NCBI RefSeq assembly: GCF_007994075.1
Contig: NZ_VIWU01000001.1
Span: 7,068,001-7,132,000, forward strand
Reading direction: 5' to 3'
Origin: Pseudonocardia hierapolitana
GTDB lineage: Bacteria; Actinomycetota; Actinomycetes; Mycobacteriales; Pseudonocardiaceae
Length of the DNA: 64,000 nucleotides
A program made the position numbers and the translations under genes. Under the pieces are notes generated by a model. That model saw only the letters and a program-made list of their open reading frames with translations, ran no database searches and had not been told where the DNA came from. Of this stretch, positions 7,967 through 16,778 are shown in pieces (position 1 is the stretch's first letter; every line of letters begins with the position of its first letter).

Positions 7967-8977
7967 GTGCTCGTCGACGCCCACGCCCACCTGCTGCCGC
8001 GCGACTACCCGGCCGACGCGCCCGAGTGCTTCCCGCGGATGGAGCCGATCGACGGCGACACCGCACGGCTCCTGCTGTTCGGGGCCGTGCGGTTCCGGGC
8101 CCGCGACGCGTTCTTCGACGCCGAGCGCCGCATCGAGGAACAGGACCGCTCGGGCGTCGACGTCGAGGTGCTCAGCCCGATGCCGCCGCTCCTGCGCTAC
8201 GACCTGCCCGCCGCCGACGGGCTCTCGCTCGCCCGGCACGTCAACGAGGGCACGGCGCAGCTGTGCGCCGCCGCCCCGGACCGCCTGATCGGGCTCGGCA
8301 TGGTGCCGATGCAGGACCCCGATGCTGCCGCCTCCGAGCTGAAGGCGATCCGGGACCATGGCCTGCGCGGGGTGGAGATCGCCTCCAACGTGCTCGGCAC
8401 CTCGATCGGGGACGAGCGGTTCCTGGCGTTCTTCACCGAGGCCCAGCGCCTCGAACTGGCGGTGTTCGTGCACGCGATGCCGTCCCCGACACCCCGGCTC
8501 CCCGCCTCGGCGATGGGCACCTACGTGGTGGGCTTGGAAGGGATGCTCGCCGTGGCGTCGATGATCAGCGGCGGTACCGCGGCCGCCTGCCCCGACCTGC
8601 GGATCTCCTTCAGCCACGCCGGCGGCGGGTTCCCGCTGGTGGTGCCGAGGGCCCAGTACTTCTGGGGCGGCACCTGGAACGAGGAGCCGGCCGTGCCGGA
8701 GCGCGCGATCGCGCACGACGACGGCCCGTCGCCGCTGGAGTACGCCCGCCGGTTCTACTACGACTCGATGGTCTTCGACCGCCGAGCGCTGCGGTACCTC
8801 GTCGACCTGCTCGGCGCCGACCGGCTGCTCGTCGGCTCGGACTTCCCGGCCATGCCCCGGGAGGAGCCGGCCGGCCGCACCCTGCGCTCCCTGGACCTGG
8901 CCCCGGAGGTCCTCGAACTGATCACCTGGCTCAACGCGTGGAGCTGGCTGGGGATCGATCCGCCCGCCGGGCGATAG
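7967..8977 (+). CDS. Amidohydrolase-family metal-dependent hydrolase/decarboxylase
   Basis: A 336-residue member of the amidohydrolase_2 (ACMSD-like) family. The metal ligands are visible as DAHAHL at the N-terminus, a central FVHAMP, FSHAGGG and the C-terminal GSDFP aspartate. The GTG start sits 3 bases after a near-perfect AGGAGGT that overlaps the preceding stop codon. Such enzymes hydrolyse or decarboxylate acyclic and aromatic acids in the cytoplasm. As the last gene of the operon it may process a ring-cleavage or acyl-CoA intermediate, but no partner enzyme defines the substrate. A 36-bp-arm palindrome lies just after the stop. Confidence 0.85.
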   Translation: MLVDAHAHLLPRDYPADAPECFPRMEPIDGDTARLLLFGAVRFRARDAFFDAERRIEEQDRSGVDVEVLSPMPPLLRYDLPAADGLSLARHVNEGTAQLCAAAPDRLIGLGMVPMQDPDAAASELKAIRDHGLRGVEIASNVLGTSIGDERFLAFFTEAQRLELAVFVHAMPSPTPRLPASAMGTYVVGLEGMLAVASMISGGTAAACPDLRISFSHAGGGFPLVVPRAQYFWGGTWNEEPAVPERAIAHDDGPSPLEYARRFYYDSMVFDRRALRYLVDLLGADRLLVGSDFPAMPREEPAGRTLRSLDLAPEVLELITWLNAWSWLGIDPPAGR

Positions 8978-9010
8978 CCCTCGCAGGCCGCTGGTACCGC
9001 TGCCACAGCA

Positions 9011-9082
9011 CACTTCACACACCCAGAGGCCACTTCACACAGGGCCGGCCCTGTGTGAAGTGGCCTCTGGGTGTGTGAAGTG
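9011..9082. terminator. Perfect 36+36 bp palindrome between convergent genes
   Basis: The left arm 9011-9046 and right arm 9047-9082 are exact reverse complements with no spacer. Each arm contains the unit CACTTCACACA twice. The element fills the gap between the convergent amidohydrolase and IclR genes and ends one base before the IclR stop codon. It can fold as a long hairpin in both transcripts and probably acts as a bidirectional terminator. A diverged copy lies at 30757-30828, also between convergent genes, so it belongs to a dispersed repeat family. Confidence 0.8.
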
Positions 9083-9083
9083 G

Positions 9084-9893
9084 CTATCGGCGGGGGGAGA
9101 GGGCTCGTGTGATCGCGCGTGACGCCTGTTTCAGGACCGCCGCCAGCTCGCGCGGGCGGGCGCCCTCCGTCTCGACGACCACGCTGATCGCGGCCGTGAC
9201 CTCGCCCGCCGGGTCCAGGACGGGCACTGCCACCACGAGGTCGGGCATCGTGATCTGCCCGCGCGCCACGGCGACCCCGGTCTGGCGGATGTGGGCGAGG
9301 GTGCGGCGCAGCTCGGCGGGGTCGGTGACCGTCATCGGGTTGAACCGCTCCAGGGGCGAGCGCAGCACCGCCTCCTGGAAGTCCGGCTCGGAGTAGGCGA
9401 GCAGCACGAGCCCGGTGCCGGTGGCGTGCATCGGCCAGCGGTCGCCGACCCGGCTGGTGACCGGGTTGCGCACGCGGGCGCGGATGGCCTCGACGTACAC
9501 GACCTGCATGCCGTCGCGGACGGCCAGCTGGACGTTGCCCCGGGTGATCTGGTGCAGGTCCTCGACGTGGGGGAAGGCCGCCTCGCGCAACTCCAGGCCG
9601 CGCGGGGCCAGCGCGGACAGTTCGAGGAGCCGCAGCCCCACCGAGTAGCGACCCGCGCTGTCGCGCTCCAGCGCGCCCCAGTTCACGAGCTCGCGGGTGA
9701 GCCGGTGCGCGGTGGGCAGGGTCAGCCCCGCGCGGCGCGCGATCTCGGAGAGAGACAGACATCGGTGCCGCGGTCCGAAGGCGTCGAGCACCGACAGTGC
9801 GCGCCCGGCTGCGGTCGGGCGCGCATTACCCGAGCCACGGTGCCGCACCGCGGCTCGCGGTGCCGCCGTCGGGACGTCCGGGCTCAGGGTCAT
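9084..9893 (-). CDS. IclR-family transcriptional regulator
   Basis: A 269-residue IclR-type regulator. A poorly conserved N-terminal extension of about 25 residues precedes the winged helix with SLSEIARRAGLTLPTAHRL. The C-terminal effector domain follows, with VHATGTG-like MHATGTGLVLLA and a final EVTAAISVVV strand. The ATG has a GGAGGTG site upstream. It lies 46 bases downstream of the response-regulator gene on the same strand, so it may be part of that operon. It is convergent with the catabolic operon ending at 8977. IclR proteins commonly control aromatic or short-acid catabolism, so the neighbouring operon is a plausible target. Confidence 0.93.
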   Translation of the reverse strand: MTLSPDVPTAAPRAAVRHRGSGNARPTAAGRALSVLDAFGPRHRCLSLSEIARRAGLTLPTAHRLTRELVNWGALERDSAGRYSVGLRLLELSALAPRGLELREAAFPHVEDLHQITRGNVQLAVRDGMQVVYVEAIRARVRNPVTSRVGDRWPMHATGTGLVLLAYSEPDFQEAVLRSPLERFNPMTVTDPAELRRTLAHIRQTGVAVARGQITMPDLVVAVPVLDPAGEVTAAISVVVETEGARPRELAAVLKQASRAITRALSPRR

Positions 9894-9939
9894 GTCGCAC
9901 CTCCGGTGGTCGGGTCGGCGAGGGGCACAGGTCGGGGCG

Positions 9940-10629
9940 TCACGACGCGGGCGGGGTGACCAGGCCTTCGCGAATCGCGACCAGCGCGGCCTGGGTGCGG
10001 GAGGTCAGCTGCAGCTTCGCGAGGATGTGGCTGACGTGCGTGCGCGCGGTGCGCTCGCTGATGTACAGCTCCGCCGCGATCTGGTGGTTCGACATGCCGC
10101 GCGCCACGAGCGCGAGGATCGAGCGCTCCCGCGCGGTGAGAGCGGCGAGGCCGGTGGGTGGCGAGACGAGGCGGCGGGTGAGGCGGCCCGCGACGGTGGG
10201 GTCGAGGTGCACCTCTCCCCGGTCGGCCGAGCGGATCGCGGCGGCGACCTCGTCCGGGTCGGCGTCCTTGAGCAGGTAGCCGGAGGCGCCGGCCTCCAGC
10301 GCGGCGTGGACGCGTTCCAGCTCACCGAAGCTGGTCAGCACGACCACCCGAACGCCCGGGTGCGCGGCGAGCACCGCGCGGATGGCCGCGATCCCGTCCA
10401 TCCGCGGCATCAGCACGTCCATGAGCACGACCTGCGGGAGACTGCCCTCGGTGGCGAGGCGCTGCAGCTGGTCGAGTGCGTCCCTGCCGTCGACGGCCTC
10501 GGCGAGGACCTCGATGCCGTCGGCGCTCTCGAGGTACGCGGCGAGCCCGCGGCGGACGACGGCGTGGTCGTCGACGACGAGCACGCCGATGTCGCCGGGG
10601 TGATCCGGCTCCGGAGCGGTACTGCTCAT
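9940..10629 (-). CDS. NarL/LuxR-type two-component response regulator
   Basis: A 229-residue response regulator with an N-terminal receiver ([11 protein letters not shown], phosphoacceptor Asp71 in VLMDVLMP, Lys in GYLLKDA). A C-terminal LuxR helix-turn-helix with LTARERSILALVARG and ISERTARTHVSHI follows. The ATG is taken inside an ATGA overlap with the upstream kinase gene; a longer frame would run into the kinase and is rejected. It is the cognate partner of the kinase at 10626-12008. A close paralogue without a kinase is found at 34378-35037. Target promoters are not identifiable here. Confidence 0.94.
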   Translation of the reverse strand: MSSTAPEPDHPGDIGVLVVDDHAVVRRGLAAYLESADGIEVLAEAVDGRDALDQLQRLATEGSLPQVVLMDVLMPRMDGIAAIRAVLAAHPGVRVVVLTSFGELERVHAALEAGASGYLLKDADPDEVAAAIRSADRGEVHLDPTVAGRLTRRLVSPPTGLAALTARERSILALVARGMSNHQIAAELYISERTARTHVSHILAKLQLTSRTQAALVAIREGLVTPPAS

Positions 10630-12008
10630 CGAGACGGACCCGGTCCGCCCACCGGGACGCACACCCGCACGCGGCATCCCCGCCCCCGACCGTCCGTACT
10701 GCGCCCGTCCGTACTGGCGACTTCTATCGATCCGCCCCATCGCTCCGCTCGCTCCCGCATCGACACCAGGCCGAGCGCACCGGCCCGCACCTGGGAGGTC
10801 AGCCCGCTCCCGTCGTCAGTGATCTCGACCAGCACCCGGTCCGGTGGCCCGCTGGTGCTGATGTGCACCGACGCCCGCGAGGCGCCCGCATGCTTGACGA
10901 CGTTGTGCAGGGCCTCCTGCACCACCCGGTAGAGGTCCTCCTGCAGCTCGACCGGCAGGTCGCCGACGTCCGCGCTGAGGTCGACCTCCACGTCGACGTC
11001 CAGGCCGGACGTGCCGCGCACCGACTCGGCGTGGCTGCGCACCGCGCCCGCGAGCCCGCGCTCGACCAGCTCCACCGGGTGCAGCTGCAGCACGAGGCCA
11101 CGCAGGTCGGCGAGCGCGGTCTGCGCCAGCTCGAGGAGTTCGTCGGCCACCGATTGCACCCGCTCGGGGCGGATGGTGCGGCCCGGGGCGACCTGCGCCT
11201 GCAGCGCCTTGGCCTGCATCCGCATCGAGAACACCTGCTGGACGACCGAGTCGTGGAGCTCGCGGGCGAGCCGGGCGCGCTCGGCGAGCTGGGCGTCGTG
11301 CCGCGACCGGGAGAGCAGGTCGGCGGAGTCGACGGCGGTGGCGGCCTGGTCGGCCATCGCCTCGAGGAACTCCAGCGCCGCGGTGCCCGGAGGTTCGCCG
11401 GGCTTGTAGAAGGCGTTGAGGACGCCGACCGCCCGGCCCCGCACCACCAGCGGGACGGCCGCGAAGGCGTCCCACTCGGGGGCACCCATGATCCGGTGCA
11501 GCGGTGCCCAGTGCGGGTCGGCCATCACCGCTGCCTTCCGGTGCGGCACGACGATCGGCCGGCACGTCTGGAACGCCTCCACGAACATGAGCCGTGCACC
11601 GAGGCGTCGGCAGTCCTCGAGCCGGTCGGTGAAGTCGTCCGCATCGGTGAAGCCGGCCTTGCCGACCACTCGCATGGTGCCGCCCTCGACCTGCAGGATC
11701 TGCACGGCCGCGATGTGCTCGGCCTGCACCACCTCGTTCGCGACGACATCGAGGGTGACGCTGAGCGACGCCGTGTCGGCGACGCTCGACGCCGCCCTGG
11801 CGATGGCCGCGAGCCTGCGCTGCCCGCGGCGCGCGTCCTCCGGGCCCAGGCCCGGCCTCGGTCCCGGCTCGATCGCGCCTCCACACGCCGGGCACGATGA
11901 CCCCGTCGCGACGCGCCCTTCCGTTGTGAGCACCTCCGTCACGCCGACCCCTTCGTCTGCGTCCTGCCGGTCTCCGGCCGGGCCGGAGATCGCGTCCAGT
12001 CTCACCAC
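10626..12008 (-). CDS. GAF-domain sensor histidine kinase (HisKA_3)
   Basis: A soluble 460-residue kinase without membrane segments. An N-terminal CPACGG motif (Cys39, Cys42) resembles half of a zinc ribbon. A GAF domain spans roughly residues 75-220, then the dimerisation helix with the phosphorylated His252 in RELHDSVVQQ, and a C-terminal ATPase domain with EALHNVVKHA and DDGSGL. The C-terminal region contains a small duplication, STDGRSTDG, from a repeated 15-base segment. Start codons GTG at 12008 or 12005 are both possible. It forms a two-gene ATGA-coupled pair with the response regulator. A cytoplasmic signal such as a small metabolite or redox state is inferred from the GAF domain. Confidence 0.93.
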   Translation of the reverse strand: MVRLDAISGPAGDRQDADEGVGVTEVLTTEGRVATGSSCPACGGAIEPGPRPGLGPEDARRGQRRLAAIARAASSVADTASLSVTLDVVANEVVQAEHIAAVQILQVEGGTMRVVGKAGFTDADDFTDRLEDCRRLGARLMFVEAFQTCRPIVVPHRKAAVMADPHWAPLHRIMGAPEWDAFAAVPLVVRGRAVGVLNAFYKPGEPPGTAALEFLEAMADQAATAVDSADLLSRSRHDAQLAERARLARELHDSVVQQVFSMRMQAKALQAQVAPGRTIRPERVQSVADELLELAQTALADLRGLVLQLHPVELVERGLAGAVRSHAESVRGTSGLDVDVEVDLSADVGDLPVELQEDLYRVVQEALHNVVKHAGASRASVHISTSGPPDRVLVEITDDGSGLTSQVRAGALGLVSMRERAERWGGSIEVASTDGRSTDGRGRGCRVRVCVPVGGPGPSR

Positions 12009-12252
12009 TGCGGGAGCCAGGTCACAAGAGCTTCGGGCCCTTCCGCGCAGGTCGTCCGCGGCGGCGTATGCGTCCTACGACATATGACCAAGACGTCGCC
12101 GCGGCGGGGCGAGCGTGGAGAACATGTCTTCCGTCCCGCGAAACCTTCCCTGCACCCCGCGTCGCCTCTCCCCGACGCTGGGCGGGCGCCTGGGGTGAGC
12201 CCGGTCACGGCTGATGCCTGCCCCCGGGCCCGCTACGGAACGGGAGTCCTAC
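12009..12252. promoter_or_regulatory. Divergent intergenic region, kinase operon versus ABC importer
   Basis: A 244-base gap between the divergent histidine kinase and ABC receptor genes. It must hold promoters for both directions. A locally AT-richer patch with CATATG lies near 12080-12086. I see no convincing -35/-10 pair or long inverted repeat, so no operator is called. Confidence 0.4.
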
Positions 12253-13869
12253 GTGAGACGACGCGAAGCCGCGGTGCTGCGGTCGACGTCATTGATGCTC
12301 GCCGCGTTCTTGCTCCTCGCCGCGTGCGGGGGCGGCGGTCGATCGGCAGGCCCGGCCGCGCCCACCGGCCCGCCGCAGCGCGGGGGCGAGATCACCGTCC
12401 TCGAGAACGCGTCGTTCGCCGGCGGCTGGCCGACGGGGCTCGACCCCGCGACGAACACCACGGGCGGCGCCAACATCGCGCAGATGAGCGCGATCTACGG
12501 CGGGCTCTTCCGGCTGCAGGCCGCCGACGACGGCTCGGGCGCAGAGGTCGTGCCCCACCAGGCCGAGGGCTACGAGCTGCTCGACGGCGGGACGACGGTG
12601 CGGATCACGATCCGGGAGGGCCTGCGGTTCACCGACGGCACCCCGTTCGACGCCGAGGCGGTGGCGTTCAACTTCCGGCGGGCCGTCGACTCGCCGTGCA
12701 CCTGCTCACCGACGTGGCCGCTCGCGGAGAACGGCATCACCACCGACGGCCCGCGCACCGTCGTGCTGACGTTCACCCGCCCGTTCGCCGCGGTGATCAA
12801 CGCCTTCCCGGCCACCAACGTCAACTGGATCGCCTCACCGACCGCCCTGGCGCAGATGGGGGAGGACCAGTTCGCGCTGAAGCCGGTGGGCGCGGGCCCG
12901 TTCACGGTCGTGTCCAACCAGCTCAGCTCGCAGCTCGTGCTCGAACGCAACCCGGACTACTTCAAGCCGGGTCTGCCCTACCTCGACCGGCTCACGTTCC
13001 AGTCGATCGGCGGTGACCAGCCCGCCTACCAGGCCCTCCTGGCCGGCCAGGCACAGGCCTACGAGGGCCTGAACACCACGCCGCTGCTGGAGCAGGCGCA
13101 GGAGGCGGGGCGGATCACCGTCACCGTGCAGCCGCCCACGTCGCCCTACGTCGTGCAGCTGAACACGCAGCGCGCGCCGTTCGACGATCAGCGGGCGCGC
13201 GAGGCGATCTACCACGCCACCGACTTCGCCGCGATCTCCCAGGGCCTGTTCCGCGGCCGCTACCCGGTGAGCCAGAGCTTCACCGGTCCCGGTGGCCTCT
13301 TCCACCACGAGACCGTCGCGGGCTACCCGGCCCACGACGCCGCGCGCGCGAAGCAGCTCGTCACCGAGCTGGGCGGGCTCACCGTCCACCTCGGCACCTT
13401 GAAGGGCTACGTGGCCGAGCAGGTGATGACCGCGCTGCAGACCCAGTGGCAGGAAGCCGGCATCACCGTGCAGATCGAGAGCTACGAGCTCTCCACGCTC
13501 ATCCAGGAGTTCCGCTCCGGCGAGTGGGACTCGATGCTGCAGACCGCGGGGGCGTGGGACCCGGCGGCCGGCGTCGGGGTCGGCTTCCGCTTCTCGTCGG
13601 ACTCGCCCTTCACCGGCGTGAAGGACCCCGAGCTCGACCGGATGCTCGACACCGCGGAGGCCACCCTCGACCCCGCGGAGCGGGAGAAGCTCTACGTCGA
13701 CGCGGGCAAGTACATCGGCGAGCACGCGTACGCGCCGTTCGGGCTGGCGTTCGCTCCCGCCAACCTCGCTACCGAGGGGGTGTACGGGCCGGGGCTGACC
13801 ACGAAGATCCCGCCGATCGTCGTCAACACCGGGGTCCTCTGGGACGAGGTCTGGAGGGCGCCGCAGTGA
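12253..13869 (+). CDS. ABC importer substrate-binding lipoprotein (SBP_bac_5, peptide/nickel type)
   Basis: A 538-residue extracytoplasmic receptor of the DppA/OppA type. The N-terminus RRREAAV followed by a hydrophobic run ends in the lipobox LLAAC with Cys25 as the lipidated residue, then a Gly/Ser-rich linker. The body shows family features such as the REGLRFTDGTPFDAEAV segment, GAGPFTV, and a C-terminal AYAPFGLAF. The GTG at 12253 follows GGGAG and gives a clean signal peptide. It starts a five-gene operon with overlapping permeases and ATPases. Cluster-5 receptors bind peptides, nickel or other small solutes; the catabolic neighbourhood suggests a non-peptide solute, which is inference. 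Confidence 0.93.
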   Translation: MRRREAAVLRSTSLMLAAFLLLAACGGGGRSAGPAAPTGPPQRGGEITVLENASFAGGWPTGLDPATNTTGGANIAQMSAIYGGLFRLQAADDGSGAEVVPHQAEGYELLDGGTTVRITIREGLRFTDGTPFDAEAVAFNFRRAVDSPCTCSPTWPLAENGITTDGPRTVVLTFTRPFAAVINAFPATNVNWIASPTALAQMGEDQFALKPVGAGPFTVVSNQLSSQLVLERNPDYFKPGLPYLDRLTFQSIGGDQPAYQALLAGQAQAYEGLNTTPLLEQAQEAGRITVTVQPPTSPYVVQLNTQRAPFDDQRAREAIYHATDFAAISQGLFRGRYPVSQSFTGPGGLFHHETVAGYPAHDAARAKQLVTELGGLTVHLGTLKGYVAEQVMTALQTQWQEAGITVQIESYELSTLIQEFRSGEWDSMLQTAGAWDPAAGVGVGFRFSSDSPFTGVKDPELDRMLDTAEATLDPAEREKLYVDAGKYIGEHAYAPFGLAFAPANLATEGVYGPGLTTKIPPIVVNTGVLWDEVWRAPQ

Positions 13870-14891
13870 CAGGTCGTGCACTGACAGGTCGTGCAGCGAC
13901 AGCGGTCGCCGTCCGTCCCCGCTGGTCCGCCCCGCCGAGCCTGCGGCTGGTCGGCAGGCGGCTGCTGATGGTCGTCCCGATCATCCTCGGGGTGAGCATC
14001 CTGACGTTCTGGGTACTCGACCTGATCCCGGGCAACGCCGCGCAGCAGCTGCTCGGGCCCGAGGCCACCCCGGAGCAGATCCGGGCGCTCGAGCTCGAGC
14101 TCGGGCTGGACCGGCCCGCCGTGCTGCGGTACCTGGACTGGCTCGGCGGCGCGGTCACGGGCGACCTCGGCACGTCGATGGTGAACAGCCAGTCCGTCAC
14201 CGCCCTGATCGCCGAGCGGATGGCCGTCACCGCGGAGCTGGTGGCGCTCGCGTTCCTCGTCTCGCTGGGGCTGGCCGTGCCGGTGGCGCTGCTGGCCGCG
14301 TACCGGCCGGGCCGACTCTTCGACCGCGTGAGCATGGTCGTCAGCATCACGGGCCTCTCGGTCGCCAACTACGTGCTCGCGCTGCTGCTGGTGCTGGTCT
14401 TCGCGGTGGAGCTGACGCTGTTCCCCGCGATCGGGTTCGTGCCGCTGTCCGACGGCGTGGCGGGCAACCTGCACTCGCTGGCGCTCCCGGCCACCGCGAT
14501 CGCGTTCCCGCTGTTCTGCTTCTACACGCGGTTCCTGCGCGGCGACCTCGTCGACCAGCTGCAGGGGGAGGACTACATCACGACGGCGCGGGCCAAGGGC
14601 ATCGGCCCCTGGCAGGTGTTGCTGCGCCACGCGTTCCGCAACTCGGCGTTCGGCCTGATCACCGTGGTCGGGCTGAACCTGGGGACGTTGCTCGGCGGCA
14701 CCGTGATCGTCGAGCAGATCTTCGCCCTGCCCGGGATGGGGCAGCTGATGCTCCAGGCGATCAACACCCGCGACGCCACCGTGGTGCAGGGCTGCGTCGT
14801 GGTGTTCGCCGTGGTGGCCGTGCTGGCCAACCTGGCCGCCGACCTGCTCTACGCCGTGCTCGACCCGAGGATCCGCTATGGCAGTCGTTGA
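13866..14891 (+). CDS. ABC importer permease, DppB type
   Basis: A 341-residue inner-membrane permease. An unusual soluble leader of about 30 residues contains a 15-base tandem duplication (13867-13896) encoding TGRAL/TGRAA. The first membrane helix MVVPIILGVSILTFWVLD is followed by five further helices. The EAA loop is DYITTARAKGIGPWQVLLRH, and the C-terminal GGTVIVEQIFALPGMGQL is typical of DppB. The GTG overlaps the receptor stop by 4 bases (GTGA). It pairs with the DppC-type permease that follows. Confidence 0.93.
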   Translation: MTGRALTGRAATAVAVRPRWSAPPSLRLVGRRLLMVVPIILGVSILTFWVLDLIPGNAAQQLLGPEATPEQIRALELELGLDRPAVLRYLDWLGGAVTGDLGTSMVNSQSVTALIAERMAVTAELVALAFLVSLGLAVPVALLAAYRPGRLFDRVSMVVSITGLSVANYVLALLLVLVFAVELTLFPAIGFVPLSDGVAGNLHSLALPATAIAFPLFCFYTRFLRGDLVDQLQGEDYITTARAKGIGPWQVLLRHAFRNSAFGLITVVGLNLGTLLGGTVIVEQIFALPGMGQLMLQAINTRDATVVQGCVVVFAVVAVLANLAADLLYAVLDPRIRYGSR

Positions 14892-15747
14892 GGCCGTTCC
14901 CGCGCTCGCCGGGCCCGAGGAGACCCGGCGGTCCGGGAGCCTGGCGCGGAACCTGGAGATCGTGCTGCCCGCCGGGGTGCTCGTGATGATCGCCGCCGCG
15001 TGCTTCCTCGGGCCGCTGGTGCTGCCGGTGCCACCGCCGACCGGGGGGAGCGTGCTCGAGTCCTACCTCGACGCGGGATCGCCCGGGCACCTCCTGGGCA
15101 CCGACCCCAACGGCAACGACATCCTGTCCCGGATCCTGCACGGCGGGCGCTCGTCGCTGGTGGTGGCGGTCGCGGTGAACGTGCTCGGGCTCGCCGTCGG
15201 CGGCACGCTCGGTGCCCTGTCGGGCTACGTCGGCGGCGCGGTCGACACGGTGATCATGCGCGTGCTGGACGTGCTGATCGCGTTCCCGTCGCTGGTCCTC
15301 ACCCTGGCGGTGGCGCAGAGCCTCGGCGCCAGCCAGACCAACACCATCCTGGCGCTCGCGTTCTTCAGCATCCCCGCATTCGCGCGGATCTCCCGGGCCG
15401 CGACGCTGCGGCTGCGCGAGCTGCCGTTCATGGCCGCGGCGCAGCTGTGCGGGACGCCGGGACGACGGGTGCTGTTGCGCCACATCGCGCCGAACATCAC
15501 CCCGCAGCTGATCACGTTCGGAATGCTGGGCATGGGCATCGTCATGGTCATCGAGGGCGCGCTGTCCTTCCTCGGCCTCGGCATCCCGCTACCCGCGCCC
15601 AGCTGGGGCAACATGATCGCGCAGGGGCAGCAGAGCCTGTCGGCGACACCGATGCTCGTGGTCTGGCCGTGCGCGGCGCTCTTCGTCACCGTCCTCGCGT
15701 TCAACCTGCTCGGCGAGACCCTGCGCGCGCGATGGAGCGGCCGGTGA
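14878..15747 (+). CDS. ABC importer permease, DppC type
   Basis: A 289-residue permease overlapping the DppB-type gene by 14 bases. An N-terminal helix precedes the DppC signature HLLGTDPNGNDILSRILHGG. The EAA-type loop has LPFMAAAQLCGTPGRRVLLRH, and the segment SFLGLGIPLPAPSWGNM near the C-terminus is diagnostic. It probably forms a heterodimer with the preceding permease in the cytoplasmic membrane. An ATG start is used without a strong ribosome site, consistent with translational coupling. Confidence 0.93.
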   Translation: MAVVEAVPALAGPEETRRSGSLARNLEIVLPAGVLVMIAAACFLGPLVLPVPPPTGGSVLESYLDAGSPGHLLGTDPNGNDILSRILHGGRSSLVVAVAVNVLGLAVGGTLGALSGYVGGAVDTVIMRVLDVLIAFPSLVLTLAVAQSLGASQTNTILALAFFSIPAFARISRAATLRLRELPFMAAAQLCGTPGRRVLLRHIAPNITPQLITFGMLGMGIVMVIEGALSFLGLGIPLPAPSWGNMIAQGQQSLSATPMLVVWPCAALFVTVLAFNLLGETLRARWSGR

Positions 15748-16778
15748 CGGGGCCGATGACCACAGGACGGGTGGCGGCCGACGCCGAGCCGGTCCCGCAG
15801 CAGCAGGAACCGGCGCCGCTGCTCGAGGTGACCGACCTGCGGGTGCGCTTCACCCGCGCCGGACGCTCGGTGCACGCGGTGAACGGGCTGTCCTACCGAC
15901 TCGTGGCGGGCAGGATGCTCGCGATCATCGGCGAGTCCGGGTCCGGCAAGAGCGTCAGCTCGCGGGCCTTGATGGGGCTGCTGCCGCCGACCGCGCAGAC
16001 GAGCGGCTCGGCCCGGTTCGACGGCACCGAGCTGGTGGGCCTTCCGGAGCGGGAGATGCGCCGCCGCCGCGGTGCCGACATCGCCATGGTGTTCCAGGAC
16101 CCCGCCCGCTCGCTCAACCCGACGATGCGGATCGGCGCGCAGATCACCGAGGCGGTCCGGGCACACGCGCAGCTGGACAAGGCGGCCGCGAAGGAGCGGG
16201 CGATCGAGCTCCTGCAGCTCGTGCGGCTGCCCGCCCCGGAACGGCGGTTCCACGAGTACCCGCACCAGCTCTCGGGAGGTATGCGGCAGCGCGTGATGAT
16301 CGCCATCGCGCTCGCGGGCCGGCCGCGGCTGCTCATCGCCGACGAGGCCACGACGGCGTTGGACGTCACGACGCAGGCGCAGATCATGGAGCTGCTCGTC
16401 GAGCTGCAGCAGCAGCTCGGCATGGCGGTCATCCTGATCAGCCACGACCTCGCGCTGGCCGCGAGCTACGCGGACGACGTCGTCGTGATGTACGGCGGGC
16501 GGGCCGTGGAGCGGGCCCCGTCCGCCACGCTGTTCGCCTCGGTCCGGATGCCCTACACCCGCGCCCTGCTGGGCGCGATCCCGCTGCTGGAGCGCCCGTC
16601 GCACGGGCAGCTGCCCGTGGTGTCGGGGCAGCCGCCGGACCCGGCCGCGCTGCCGTCCGGCTGCCCGTTCCGGCCGCGCTGCGGCTCTGCCACCGACGAG
16701 TGCGCGACCGCGCCGCCGTTCGACGAGCACGAGCCGGGGCACTGGTGGGCTTGCTGGCATCCGGAGGAGGCCCGATGA
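15744..16778 (+). CDS. ABC importer ATPase, DppD type
   Basis: A 344-residue ATP-binding subunit. Walker A is GESGSGKS, the Q-loop is MVFQDPARSLNPT, the signature is LSGGMRQRV and Walker B is LLIADEATTALD. The C-terminal oligopeptide-transporter extension carries the conserved cysteines of PSGCPFRPRC. The GTG at 15744 forms a GTGA overlap with the permease stop; ATG codons at 15732 and 15756 are alternatives. It energises import together with the DppF-type ATPase that follows. Confidence 0.92.
   Translation: MTGPMTTGRVAADAEPVPQQQEPAPLLEVTDLRVRFTRAGRSVHAVNGLSYRLVAGRMLAIIGESGSGKSVSSRALMGLLPPTAQTSGSARFDGTELVGLPEREMRRRRGADIAMVFQDPARSLNPTMRIGAQITEAVRAHAQLDKAAAKERAIELLQLVRLPAPERRFHEYPHQLSGGMRQRVMIAIALAGRPRLLIADEATTALDVTTQAQIMELLVELQQQLGMAVILISHDLALAASYADDVVVMYGGRAVERAPSATLFASVRMPYTRALLGAIPLLERPSHGQLPVVSGQPPDPAALPSGCPFRPRCGSATDECATAPPFDEHEPGHWWACWHPEEAR

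Noticed and set aside
9011..9082. Palindrome as a transposon end or attachment site
   Set aside because: No transposase, integrase or target-site duplication is nearby, and its location between convergent gene ends fits a terminator better.
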